Below, one piece after another: positions 1-7,785 of a stretch of DNA of 11,191 nt. The notes beneath the pieces are model-generated. The model was not told the DNA's origin. It did not search any database and saw nothing but the letters and a program-made list of their open reading frames with translations. Source of the stretch: Chloroflexota bacterium (GTDB taxonomy: Bacteria > Chloroflexota > Ktedonobacteria > Ktedonobacterales > Ktedonobacteraceae); the NCBI GenBank assembly GCA_005879655.1, contig VBJK01000140.1, positions 1-11,191 on the forward strand, read 5' to 3'. Every line of letters begins with the position of its first letter. Within the stretch, counting starts at the first letter, position 1. Made by a program: the position numbers and the translations under genes.

Positions 1-1131
1 ACAGGTGCGATTGCTCCGCAAGCTCACGTGTGTACGATCGAGCAGATAGCCTAGCAAACTTCTTTGTGGTAGTTGCTGTTCAATCACGTTGAATACAGAG
101 CGCATAGCTGTAATCATACGCTCTTCAGCAAAACGCAAGTCACGTAGATGCGCGGAACATTCGTTTTGCCTGTAATAGCTTATCGTAAAGGGCATGTTGC
201 GCGCCAACACGTATGCCATGAGTTGCGGAAGGCCCTCAAGATTACGGCTGGAGACGGTAATTGATATATGAGGAAGCAAGGCATTCGCTAAGAGCCGTTC
301 AATGGTACGTAGCACATAGCGGGACGAACCATGACCGTTTAAGAATGGACGCTGGCTATCGTGATAGGCATCTAGCCCGTCAAGCGAAATCATGACACGT
401 ATCTGGCGTGCCTTGAGATCTTCAATGGCGCGTTGTGACAAGACCACACCGTTGGTTAAGAGCGTGGCCCCCAGTGAAATACCACAGTCTTGCGCCAGCT
501 GGGCCGCGTAATCGTGTATGGTCATCACACGTGGCATAAACAAACTCGCTTCACCACCAGCATATTTAAGCTCGACAGCTTTGATATTATGTTTACGAGC
601 AGAGCGAAAAACGGCATCCATAGATCTGTGCGCTGTATCGTCAGCCATGTGGTCAGATGTTTTGTCCAGGTAGCAGTAAGAACAACGTAGATTACAAGCA
701 TTGGTGATATGCATCCAGACGGTCAAGCAATCATCCTGGATCCAGCTATAGGGTGGGGTGGTTGCACAGACGTTTTGTAGAATGCCTGCACTCAAGAGTA
801 CAGTGATCGCCGTTTCAATAGTTTTGAGCGGCCAGTCAGGTGCCAGCTGCACCATCTGCAATAAGGTCCTCGGCAGCTGAAACTGCTGCAAAAAGCCATA
901 GGCTGCTTGATCGAGGACGATTATTTTCCCGGCTCCGATTGGATGACAGACAAGCCACCTTTCCTGATCATACTGCCGCACATACAGCGACCTGGCTTGT
1001 TCAAACGTGCCTGTTTGCATATCCTCTGCAAGCTCTCTATCAAGCTGCCGACTAGAGGTAGGGCATGGACAGTCAGCCGCTTGATGCGGTAAGGATTGAT
1101 GTGTAGCCGTCTTGTCAAACCAGATCTTCAT
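1..1131 (-). CDS. Radical SAM enzyme, probably SPASM-type (3' end outside window)
   Basis: The frame is open for 377 codons from an ATG at 1131 to the window edge. Residues 146-154 (CNLRCSYCY) are the CxxxCxxC motif that binds the 4Fe-4S cluster and S-adenosylmethionine. The barrel motifs follow in the usual order: YAGGE at 190-194, LTNG at 225-228, SLDG at 249-252 and ISITVSSRN near 289-297. The first ~130 residues precede the barrel; residues ~58-118 (LVCHPIGAGKIIVLDQAAYG and onward) read like a PqqD/RRE-type winged helix, which in peptide-modifying radical SAM enzymes binds the precursor. There is also a CPC at 21-23. The last visible residue is a Cys (RTC), where an auxiliary-cluster SPASM domain would begin, so at least that domain is missing. 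It is the last visible gene of the operon, 21 bases after the TPR-STAND gene. Family is sure; substrate unknown. No precursor peptide gene is visible next to it. Confidence 0.9.
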   Translation of the reverse strand, partial: MKIWFDKTATHQSLPHQAADCPCPTSSRQLDRELAEDMQTGTFEQARSLYVRQYDQERWLVCHPIGAGKIIVLDQAAYGFLQQFQLPRTLLQMVQLAPDWPLKTIETAITVLLSAGILQNVCATTPPYSWIQDDCLTVWMHITNACNLRCSYCYLDKTSDHMADDTAHRSMDAVFRSARKHNIKAVELKYAGGEASLFMPRVMTIHDYAAQLAQDCGISLGATLLTNGVVLSQRAIEDLKARQIRVMISLDGLDAYHDSQRPFLNGHGSSRYVLRTIERLLANALLPHISITVSSRNLEGLPQLMAYVLARNMPFTISYYRQNECSAHLRDLRFAEERMITAMRSVFNVIEQQLPQRSLLGYLLDRTHVSLRSNRTC

Positions 1132-1152
1132 GCTAGAAATTCCGCCACTAGC
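1132..1152 (-). promoter_or_regulatory. RBS of the radical SAM gene inside a small hairpin
   Basis: The whole 21-base gap between the TPR-STAND stop codon and the radical SAM ATG reads as GCTAG, 11 bases, CTAGC on the minus strand. It is a 5-bp stem with the Shine-Dalgarno-like GGCGGAA in the loop, about 10 bases before the ATG. The RBS supports the start at 1131. The hairpin could modulate translation, but a 5-bp stem may be chance. Confidence 0.4.
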
Positions 1153-3840
1153 CTATAAAACGATATGTTTACTGACCGCTTTACAGATGTTCAGCAATTC
1201 AGGATAGTCCCTTTCCATACTCATATCTTGCCAGTAGCTACTCAACAGATCAACTATGCCTGGAAGATGCGTTGACGGTATCTCAAGTAATCTATCAAGG
1301 AGGTTACGCAGATAGTTTTCATAGCAGACGGGGTTATAAGATGCCATATGGCGACAGGCAATGGCAAAGTGCTTAAACGCTTTCCAATATTCCTTTGCCT
1401 TATAGTGAGCTGTACCCTTGACATCTTCAGCGTGAGCAATGAGATAATAGTATTTGCGCCGATAAGCGATTTGGAAGGCATCTTTCAACAATCGTTCGGT
1501 CGCTTCTGCTGCTTGGCCAGGCACGAGCGCAAGATCAATGAGACTTTCGGCTTCCTCGTAGCAGTGGTGTCCCTGGCGAGCCAGTTCTAGTGCTTGGCCG
1601 AAACAAGCAATCGCCTCCTGGTCATTTCCCTGCTGTACAAGCACTCTTCCTTGCCTGTTAAGGCTGATCATGCGGGTCTCGATATCAATACGAAGGGAGG
1701 TGTCATATGCCTTTCTAAAAAGACGTAGCGCCTCGTCCCAATCCTCTTGCGTCAAATGTTCTTGCGCCATCCGCACCTGACCAAGCCGATTGTATGTCGC
1801 GGCGATACCTCTGTGATACCCTACAAGTGTATAGATAGCTAACGCTTCCTGGAAACAGTCTTCCGCTCTCACCCGATCATCCCTGCCACGCAGGTTTTCA
1901 GCTCGATCGAGGTAAATCTGGCCAATCGTGCTCTGGCTTAATGCGATGTAGCGTTCGCTAATCTTGCCCTCCCGCAACAGTTCGCGCCGGATATGCAAGG
2001 CAATTTTACACAGTTGTAGTGCCTGTTCTATATTTCCTTGTCGTCGATAAGTATTGCCAAGGCTGTTAAGCGTTTCGGCATATTCACTCTGATTATCCAA
2101 TCCTCTCTGGGCTTTAAGGCTTTTCTCGTAAGAGTCTACCGCTGCCTCCAACTCGCCTTGGAGAAAGTAGACGTACCCTAACCGATCTAGTATCGTGGCG
2201 TGTAACAATGGCTGTTCTTGCAGATCTTCCGTCTTCAAGCTAGCTAGAAAGGCATCGGTGGCTTCAGCGAACTGGCTCATCTGTCGAAAACAATCGCCCT
2301 TTTCAAACAGCATCTCAAGGCGGTGGTGCGCGAACCACGCAGTGTTACACTCTAGCTTCTCATAGAGTGCTAACGCCTCCATTGGTTTCTCTTCTATTCT
2401 CAGCAATTTTGCTTCAGCCATCTTCACTCTGCAAAGTTGTTCTGTAGACAGCTCCTGCTCGAACTTCTTCACCTCTTGCAGCAGTGAACGGGCGAAGGCT
2501 CTCATCCATAGCTTGATTGCCAGCTTGAATTGCTCCTCAAAGAACTTGAGTCCCGCATCTTTGTCTCGAAAAACTTCGTGAAACAACTTCTCAACCATAT
2601 AACTCTGGCGCATCTGCTCATGCTGTTCAGTGCCCAACGTGCTATTGTAATACTGGATAGCCAGCTCGCTCAACTCGCGCCGTAGACGATTGGTGTGGTC
2701 ATCTTGCCTGGGCCAACAATACTGGTTAATTAAGCGCCGTACCTCATCGTGTAATACAAAACCTTCAAGATTGCTAGCACGGCGTACAAATGACAACCCT
2801 AGCAGGTCTGTCAGTAGCTCCTCTTGCTCATCTTGCGATACCGTAGCATCAAGTTTCGTCATCGTGCGAGCAAGCAGATCCTTGTTGAAACGATGGTAGA
2901 TATGAGCCATATAGAGAATGACCTTCATTTTAGTAGAGGAAAGGTCAGTAAAGAGTAATCGCTCAATGAGCATTCTCATAAATTCAGAGGAATTAGCAGC
3001 AGTAACAAGTGTGTCAAGATTCAGATCATAGCGATGGTAGTTAAGTATATCAGCCACAAGGCCAACGAGAATGGGGCGGCCTTCGGTGAGGTTATAGATT
3101 GCTTGTAGCTGCTCGCCCTTGCTTGCCAAGTCGGGAGGAATATTTGACCTGGCATTCAAGAATTGCATCATCTCATCATACACAAAAGGTTTGAGGCTGA
3201 TTGTGTCAATCTCATGCTCCCGCCCTAACCAGTTGGAGCGCTGGAAGTCAGGGGCATTGCGCCCAGCGATCACAAAGCGTAATTGCTCACACCCATAGTC
3301 ATCGGGGAACTTGTGCTGAGAGCGTAAAACGGCTGTCAGCGGGTCCTGCTTGACCAATTCAAAGGTATCAAAAGCGATGAGTATGTAATTGTCTGTATTA
3401 AGGAATTGCCTCCGTAACTCCTGCAAGTCGGCTGCCAAAGCGTTGCCGAGCTGATCGCGCAGCCTTGACACATCGAGACTCCCTATCTTACAGGCCTGCT
3501 CATACTTGTCTAGTGCTGCTGTGAAGGATTGTGGCATCCAGGCGGGGAATCTTCCTTGTAGCTGCTTAATAATAATTCTTGCAACTTCTATGCCATCTCG
3601 CTCTACTATATTAAAAAAATCCACAAATATGGGAAATATATGCTGACGCTGCTGAGATACGAAAGTGACATACTCATGCAATAGCCATGTTTTGCCCACG
3701 CCACCCTTTTTTTCTTCCTCTTCGAGAAAGTCGTAGAGATAGAAAATTCTTGGCGCATCGGGGTTATCTAGCCACTCAACAAAAAGAGTTTTTTCCCGCT
3801 TACGACCGACAAACTGCTCAGTAATCTGTTGGATCGACAT
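1153..3840 (-). CDS. STAND-type P-loop NTPase with C-terminal TPR repeats
   Basis: This 895-residue protein looks like a signal-transducing ATPase with numerous domains. It starts with the FVGRKRE motif (10-16) that opens many STAND NTPase domains. Walker A is GGVGKT (46-51), Walker B is ILIAFDTFE (153-161), FVIAGRN (189-195) fits the sensor strand and arginine, and TEGRPILVG (252-260) matches the GxP motif. A winged-helix-like region follows to about 395. From ~480 to ~870 there are repeated helix pairs with TPR character, such as LDRLGYVYFLQGELEAAVDS and LNSLGNTYRRQGNIEQAL. No N-terminal effector domain is present, unlike many single-gene STAND proteins. An acidic/basic stretch (LEEEEKK, 39-45) sits directly before Walker A. 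The ATG overlaps the upstream NTPase gene by 23 bases and has AAAGGA about 11 bases upstream. It probably acts as the ligand-sensing switch of the operon; the ligand is unknown. Confidence 0.88.
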   Translation of the reverse strand: MSIQQITEQFVGRKREKTLFVEWLDNPDAPRIFYLYDFLEEEEKKGGVGKTWLLHEYVTFVSQQRQHIFPIFVDFFNIVERDGIEVARIIIKQLQGRFPAWMPQSFTAALDKYEQACKIGSLDVSRLRDQLGNALAADLQELRRQFLNTDNYILIAFDTFELVKQDPLTAVLRSQHKFPDDYGCEQLRFVIAGRNAPDFQRSNWLGREHEIDTISLKPFVYDEMMQFLNARSNIPPDLASKGEQLQAIYNLTEGRPILVGLVADILNYHRYDLNLDTLVTAANSSEFMRMLIERLLFTDLSSTKMKVILYMAHIYHRFNKDLLARTMTKLDATVSQDEQEELLTDLLGLSFVRRASNLEGFVLHDEVRRLINQYCWPRQDDHTNRLRRELSELAIQYYNSTLGTEQHEQMRQSYMVEKLFHEVFRDKDAGLKFFEEQFKLAIKLWMRAFARSLLQEVKKFEQELSTEQLCRVKMAEAKLLRIEEKPMEALALYEKLECNTAWFAHHRLEMLFEKGDCFRQMSQFAEATDAFLASLKTEDLQEQPLLHATILDRLGYVYFLQGELEAAVDSYEKSLKAQRGLDNQSEYAETLNSLGNTYRRQGNIEQALQLCKIALHIRRELLREGKISERYIALSQSTIGQIYLDRAENLRGRDDRVRAEDCFQEALAIYTLVGYHRGIAATYNRLGQVRMAQEHLTQEDWDEALRLFRKAYDTSLRIDIETRMISLNRQGRVLVQQGNDQEAIACFGQALELARQGHHCYEEAESLIDLALVPGQAAEATERLLKDAFQIAYRRKYYYLIAHAEDVKGTAHYKAKEYWKAFKHFAIACRHMASYNPVCYENYLRNLLDRLLEIPSTHLPGIVDLLSSYWQDMSMERDYPELLNICKAVSKHIVL

Positions 3841-5080
3841 AGCTATCTATTCCTTTTTGTGCTAAAGTGCCACGAAGTTGCTCTGCTATTCTCTCATACT
3901 CTTGCCCCAACCATACTTTAATTTCCTCGTCTTGCAACAACTGATCTAGCAGGATAATCACCTCTTCGCCTGGCACCTCTTCTATAATCTGACGCATATC
4001 TTGCTCAAAAATAGTAGGAAAACTCTCACGCCTACTCTGTGCTTGATGATAAAAAAGCTCCTGTAAATAAAGAATGCGATCAGCGCCTGTCACCTGTTTA
4101 GCGTAGTGCTCATTGAGATCTGCTAAGAACTTATGGACTTCCTTATACTTCTGCATGTCTTCTATTTGTAGTTTTTTAAGAAATACATGGCGAATAGGCT
4201 CATCAATGGAGTAACCAGAATGCGCGATATGCCAGCTTATCACTTCCCCAGGTTGATTAATCCGATTTGGTAAGTTTATATACTCAAGGCTGCTATCAAG
4301 TTTATATTCTCTAGCGAATCTTTCAATAAGATCCTGCATCATGATCAGGTTGAAACGTCGGGGCACTGAGAGCAGGGTTAGCATCTTATGATACCAGGGC
4401 AGATCAGTCGCTAGCACTCTGGCCAGCAACTTTTTATCAATGACTTCCTCGCCAATAATGGCCATGAGTTGTTTTTGGTCGTGCTCCTGTTGGGGGTCTA
4501 ATGGCTGGTGTTGGAGAGCCTCGATCATCACATGCATGGCCAGAGGATAGCCATGTGTCCAATCGAAAATAAGATTTCGCTGTTTCGGATCAGCCAAGCC
4601 CTTACTCGCGAAATACCTGTCACAGCTCTCGCGTGTGAGTGGCTGCAAGGGAAAGAACGTAAGCTTGTAAGCAATGGCGCGTGTATTGTCAAAGCGCTTC
4701 ATTTTTCTGCTGGCCAGTACTACAAAAAGCTTGCTCTCCTCGATGAGACTCTTAAGGCCCGTTTCTATGTTGCGTAACTGCTGCTGATTTGCTGTATCTA
4801 ATGCGTCCAGGATCACCACAACTGGCTTTTTCTTAGCCAGAACTTTGGCGTCAGAAAAACATTGATCCAGCAGCGGCTCTCTTGGATCTGTACGTAAACA
4901 CTCTACATGTTTGAGCTGACATTGCTTTTCAATTGCCTGGAGGAGAGTAGTTTTACCGATGCCCTCAACGCCGTAAAACTCAACGATCGGAGTTCGTAAA
5001 AGACGTTGCTTATCGAGTAAAGCCTCGGTCGCCTGGTCAATAAGCTTCAACTCGGCTTCTCTATTCACAAAATGTTGCAT
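3818..5080 (-). CDS. Compact STAND/AAA-type P-loop NTPase
   Basis: The protein has 420 residues from the ATG at 5080. FVNREAEL (4-11) opens the NTPase module, Walker A is GVEGIGKTT (37-45), Walker B is VVVILDALD (87-95), VVLASRK (120-126) is the likely sensor strand, and GYPLAMHVM (177-185) is the STAND GxP region. The C-terminal ~200 residues are helical with a winged-helix-like part, but there are no clear TPRs or effector domain. An ATG at 5116 in the same frame forms a TAATG overlap with the upstream SIR2-like stop and would add 12 residues. I prefer 5080 because it has a much better Shine-Dalgarno (GGGGGAG, 9 bases before) and starts right at the domain edge. It overlaps the next gene by 23 bases, so the two NTPases are probably translationally coupled and may work as a pair. 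Function beyond NTP-driven switching is inferred. Confidence 0.85.
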   Translation of the reverse strand: MQHFVNREAELKLIDQATEALLDKQRLLRTPIVEFYGVEGIGKTTLLQAIEKQCQLKHVECLRTDPREPLLDQCFSDAKVLAKKKPVVVILDALDTANQQQLRNIETGLKSLIEESKLFVVLASRKMKRFDNTRAIAYKLTFFPLQPLTRESCDRYFASKGLADPKQRNLIFDWTHGYPLAMHVMIEALQHQPLDPQQEHDQKQLMAIIGEEVIDKKLLARVLATDLPWYHKMLTLLSVPRRFNLIMMQDLIERFAREYKLDSSLEYINLPNRINQPGEVISWHIAHSGYSIDEPIRHVFLKKLQIEDMQKYKEVHKFLADLNEHYAKQVTGADRILYLQELFYHQAQSRRESFPTIFEQDMRQIIEEVPGEEVIILLDQLLQDEEIKVWLGQEYERIAEQLRGTLAQKGIDSYVDPTDY

Positions 5081-5096
5081 ATACTTTAACTCCCCC
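5081..5096 (-). promoter_or_regulatory. Shine-Dalgarno deciding the STAND NTPase start
   Basis: On the minus strand GGGGGAG (5096-5090) is followed by a 9-base spacer and the ATG at 5080. The alternative ATG at 5116 has only a weak AAAGAG three bases away. This favours the shorter protein. Confidence 0.65.
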
Positions 5097-5115
5097 TGTA
5101 ATATCCTGGCTCGCA

Positions 5116-6126
5116 TTAGCTCTTTCTCCCATTCGTTCGCAACTCATCCACAGAGGTTTGTAAATAGGAAATACCGCCGTGTATTTGCTTGACCCGCTCA
5201 TGTATCTCCTGTATTTGATCGACCTGCCGACGTATTTCCTGTATTTGCTTGAACAGCTCGCTTACTTCTTGTATTTGACTGGACATTGCTTGCACTAGTC
5301 CGTCACTAGATGGCACTTCTTCTCTAAGATAATTATACAATTTTTGTAGAAATAGGTCATAAGTGATGTTAAGTAGTTTGCTGCCATTCCTATTTTTTAA
5401 GATCCGTGAGAGACGAGATGTCTCTGCTGGTAGTTCTTTATCAACATAGCATACGCTCCCTCCGTCAGATGGGAGGATATCATCTATTTCCTGGTCCCAG
5501 GTGGGATCAAAGCCGATGAGCAAAACATCACGTCTCAGATAAGACTCCAGGTCTCTTTTTAAGTCTCTATAATCATTCAGATAAAACGCTTCCTTCGTTC
5601 TATATTGGTGAGCTGCCAGATCACCGAAGACTTTAACGAGCGTAGGTTTGCTGCCGGTAAGGATGCTCCCGTCCTCGCTATAAAAAAACCGTTCTGGGAT
5701 ACGCACTTGATAGTCAAGTCCTGGCCTTAAATTGACACTGTTGAATGCTTCTTCTAGAAGACCATCAATATTGGTTGAGATGATAATGTCAAAGACCCCC
5801 TCTTTCACCAGCTTGGCCAGATCGACATCGGCAGGTGAGCAGGATTGATTTTGTAGAGCATCACTAAGCAAATTGTGTCTATCAGTTTCACCAAGATGGT
5901 CGGACTTCAATACCTGGAAGCACTCGCCAAACTTTTCGCTAAGGGGCAAACTTCCAAAAGAGGGCCTGCTTGTGAACTGCTGACTTCCGCTATAGAATTT
6001 TTCACTGCGGAAGAGTCCTCCCGCTCTGGCCCCCACAAAGAGGACTGTCGGTTTCTTATTGACTTTCCTCGATTTTAGCTGGTACGCTAGCATTGCAATG
6101 TCCGATACCGTAGCTTGTGTATCCAT
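5116..6126 (-). CDS. SIR2-like domain protein with C-terminal coiled coil of decapeptide repeats
   Basis: The protein has 336 residues. Its first ~220 follow the order of SIR2-like (SIR2_2-type) domains: a nucleotide-binding strand-loop VLFVGARAGGLFRS (28-41), IISTNIDGLLEEAF (115-128) matching the TxNxDxLxE motif, VKVFGD (164-169) where K-L-H-G-D is normal, and a terminal LLIGFDPTWDQEID (202-215). The canonical GAGxS reads GARAG, and the usual catalytic His is Phe167, so NAD hydrolysis or deacylation is doubtful while nucleotide binding remains possible. The C-terminus (~278-330) is a charged helix with QIQ/QIH recurring every 10 residues (284, 294, 304, 314), a likely oligomerisation or partner-binding coil. 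It is a close paralogue of the gene 69 bases upstream: about 79% identical by hand count over the first ~217 residues. Its TAA overlaps a possible ATG of the following NTPase gene. Cytoplasmic, with no signal or membrane segment. Confidence 0.82.
   Translation of the reverse strand: MDTQATVSDIAMLAYQLKSRKVNKKPTVLFVGARAGGLFRSEKFYSGSQQFTSRPSFGSLPLSEKFGECFQVLKSDHLGETDRHNLLSDALQNQSCSPADVDLAKLVKEGVFDIIISTNIDGLLEEAFNSVNLRPGLDYQVRIPERFFYSEDGSILTGSKPTLVKVFGDLAAHQYRTKEAFYLNDYRDLKRDLESYLRRDVLLIGFDPTWDQEIDDILPSDGGSVCYVDKELPAETSRLSRILKNRNGSKLLNITYDLFLQKLYNYLREEVPSSDGLVQAMSSQIQEVSELFKQIQEIRRQVDQIQEIHERVKQIHGGISYLQTSVDELRTNGRKS
5172..5280 (-). repeat. 30-bp in-frame tandem repeat inside the SIR2-like coiled coil
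   Basis: On the plus strand GTATTTG begins at 5181, 5211, 5241 and 5271, exactly 30 bases apart. The flanks are partly conserved: GTATTTGCTTGA occurs at 5181 and 5241, and TCCTGTATTTG around 5207 and 5237. Each unit encodes ten residues beginning QIQ or QIH. Because 30 is a multiple of three, gain or loss of units would keep the frame. Confidence 0.8.
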
Positions 6127-6180
6127 TGGTTATACTTACCCTGTACTTTCCCTAATCTAATTGTATATCTCTACGTGTGT
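5400..6180 (-). repeat. Copy A of the tandem SIR2-like duplication
   Basis: This segment is highly similar to 6840-7625. The 35 or so bases around 5494-5528 and 6944-6978 are almost identical, as are 5705-5760 and 7148-7203. Similarity extends upstream of the start codons: on the minus strand AAAGTACAGG precedes both ATGGATA starts. It stops in the C-terminal coding part, where the proteins diverge. Confidence 0.8.
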
Positions 6181-6195
6181 TCATACCATGATGCC

Positions 6196-7578
6196 TTAAT
6201 CATCTGTTTCCGACCCTTTATGATCCGCATCACCTCCATCATCTTGCTCGCTCTCGTCTTTCTCACTTTCATCTTTGGGTAGCTTACCCGCTCCCAACAA
6301 GAGAATCTTTGTCAGTTGTTCAGAATTTAATATCCCGAATATACCTAAGCCCATAGCACCAGCTATGACAAGGAGCAGAATGATATCTGTAGGTTTGAAT
6401 ACAGGGGTATTCGTTTGGAAGATTGATATTATTAGGAATATGACACTAATTCCCCCTATAACTAGGAAAAGTGTTGCTGTCTGCCTTACTAGTAATGGAA
6501 GCTCTTTCTTTTTCTTTGGTTTATTCTCTGGTAAGGATAATTGTACATTTTTTGGTGCGGCGGGCACTGGTGACATCACCTGCACCGGATGAGATGGTGG
6601 CTGTGCATCCTGTGCTGGTGCATCAGGTAGCGTTGGCAAGGATGTGGACTGACGAGGGGGTTGACTATTTATCCGCTTCGCTGGTTGTTCACCGGACGAT
6701 GACTTTCTGGTGTTAGGAGTAGAGTTACCCGCAGTTGGTGCTTGACCGTGTAACGGCTCTGCTCCTTGCATAAGATTGTGCAATGTAGGCAAAAAGTTAG
6801 CATAAGTACCATCTGATCCAATAATACGTTTTGTTCCTGATCTACTGTTTAAAGCCCGTGAAATGCGAAATGTAGCTGGTGGCGGATCTTCATCGACATA
6901 CCACATGCTCTGCTCCTCATCAAACGGGAAGATATCATCTATCTCCTGGTCCCAGGTGGGATCAAAGCCGATGAGCAAAATATCACGTCTCAGATAAGAC
7001 CCCAAGTCTCTTCTTAAGTCCCTATAATCTCTCAGATAGGATGGTTTCGTTCTATATTGGTGAGCGGCTAGATCACCGAAGACTTTAATGAGTGTAGGCT
7101 TGCTACCGGTAAAGATGCTCTCGCTCTCACTATAAAAAAACCGTTGTGGGATACGCACTTGATAGTCAAGTCCTGGCCTTAAATTGACACTGTTGAATGC
7201 TTCTTGTAGAAGACCATCAATATTGGTTGAGATGATAATATCAAAGACCCCCTCTTTCACCAGACTAGCCAGAGCAACATCGGCAGGTGAGAAAGATTGG
7301 TTTCTCAGAGAGTCTATCAGCAAATTGTGTCTATCAGCTTCACCAAGACGGTCGGACATTAACACCTTAAAGCACTCGCTAAACTGTTCGCTAAGAGGCA
7401 AACGCCTAAAAGAGGGCCTGTTCGTATACAGCTGACCAAGGTTATACAATTCCCTGCTACGGAAGAGTCCTCCTGCTCTGGCTCCCACAAAGAGGACAGT
7501 AGGATTCCGATTGTCTTTCCTCGATTTTAACAGGTATGCCATATCTGCGATAGTTGACTTTGAAGTTTCTATATCCAT
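6196..7578 (-). CDS. SIR2-like domain protein with proline-rich linker and two membrane helices
   Basis: The protein has 460 residues. Residues 1-~218 form the same SIR2-like head as the downstream paralogue: GARAGGLFRS (32-41), STNIDGLLQEAF (117-128), VFGD (166-169, again Phe for the usual His) and LLIGFDPTWDQEID (201-214). Residues ~270-350 are a Pro/Ser/Gln/Ala-rich, probably disordered linker. A basic KPKKKK patch (353-358) precedes two hydrophobic helices (~366-387 and ~398-417), and the tail (434-460) is strongly acidic (DESEKDESEQDDGGD). The head is probably cytoplasmic and tethered to the membrane, since the basic patch lies on the head side; with two helices the acidic tail would be cytoplasmic too. 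It is the first gene of the operon. The ATG has AGGA about 12 bases upstream. A SIR2 head joined to a two-helix module recalls membrane-acting effectors, but pore formation is speculation. Confidence 0.82.
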   Translation of the reverse strand: MDIETSKSTIADMAYLLKSRKDNRNPTVLFVGARAGGLFRSRELYNLGQLYTNRPSFRRLPLSEQFSECFKVLMSDRLGEADRHNLLIDSLRNQSFSPADVALASLVKEGVFDIIISTNIDGLLQEAFNSVNLRPGLDYQVRIPQRFFYSESESIFTGSKPTLIKVFGDLAAHQYRTKPSYLRDYRDLRRDLGSYLRRDILLIGFDPTWDQEIDDIFPFDEEQSMWYVDEDPPPATFRISRALNSRSGTKRIIGSDGTYANFLPTLHNLMQGAEPLHGQAPTAGNSTPNTRKSSSGEQPAKRINSQPPRQSTSLPTLPDAPAQDAQPPSHPVQVMSPVPAAPKNVQLSLPENKPKKKKELPLLVRQTATLFLVIGGISVIFLIISIFQTNTPVFKPTDIILLLVIAGAMGLGIFGILNSEQLTKILLLGAGKLPKDESEKDESEQDDGGDADHKGSETDD

Positions 7579-7625
7579 GAGTTGTACTGTCCTGTACTTT
7601 TTCTAAGATTATTGCACATCTTCAG
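6840..7625 (-). repeat. Copy B of the tandem SIR2-like duplication
   Basis: Partner of 5400-6180. Upstream homology reaches about 45-50 bases beyond the start codon, so the 5' untranslated or promoter-proximal part was duplicated together with the head domain. The C-terminal modules of the two genes are unrelated. Confidence 0.8.
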
Positions 7626-7785
7626 GTACAATGAGTATCATAATCCTTTATTAAGTCACTTACTACTTTATGTTGTGTGGTAAAAAAGCAGCTACTTTAC
7701 TGATTGCAAAGACATTAGTTCATCCTCTATGTAACTTATCATTTTAATACGAAACACTATGCTTTACAAGACGCAAAATCTGGCG

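Noticed and set aside
490..690. Plus-strand open frame opposite the radical SAM gene
   Set aside because: It is antisense to the CxxxCxxC region of a well-supported gene and has no recognisable motif.
5172..5280. Short regular repeats as a possible CRISPR array
   Set aside because: Units are contiguous 30-bp in-frame coding repeats without unique spacers.
6127..6195. Terminator or separate promoter between the two SIR2-like genes
   Set aside because: No hairpin with T-tract was found. The region contains duplicated upstream sequence, so an internal promoter is possible but not supported.
7638..7643. TATGAT on the minus strand as -10 box of the operon
   Set aside because: No acceptable -35 box at 16-18 bases and not conserved upstream of the paralogue start; mentioned only in the intergenic note.
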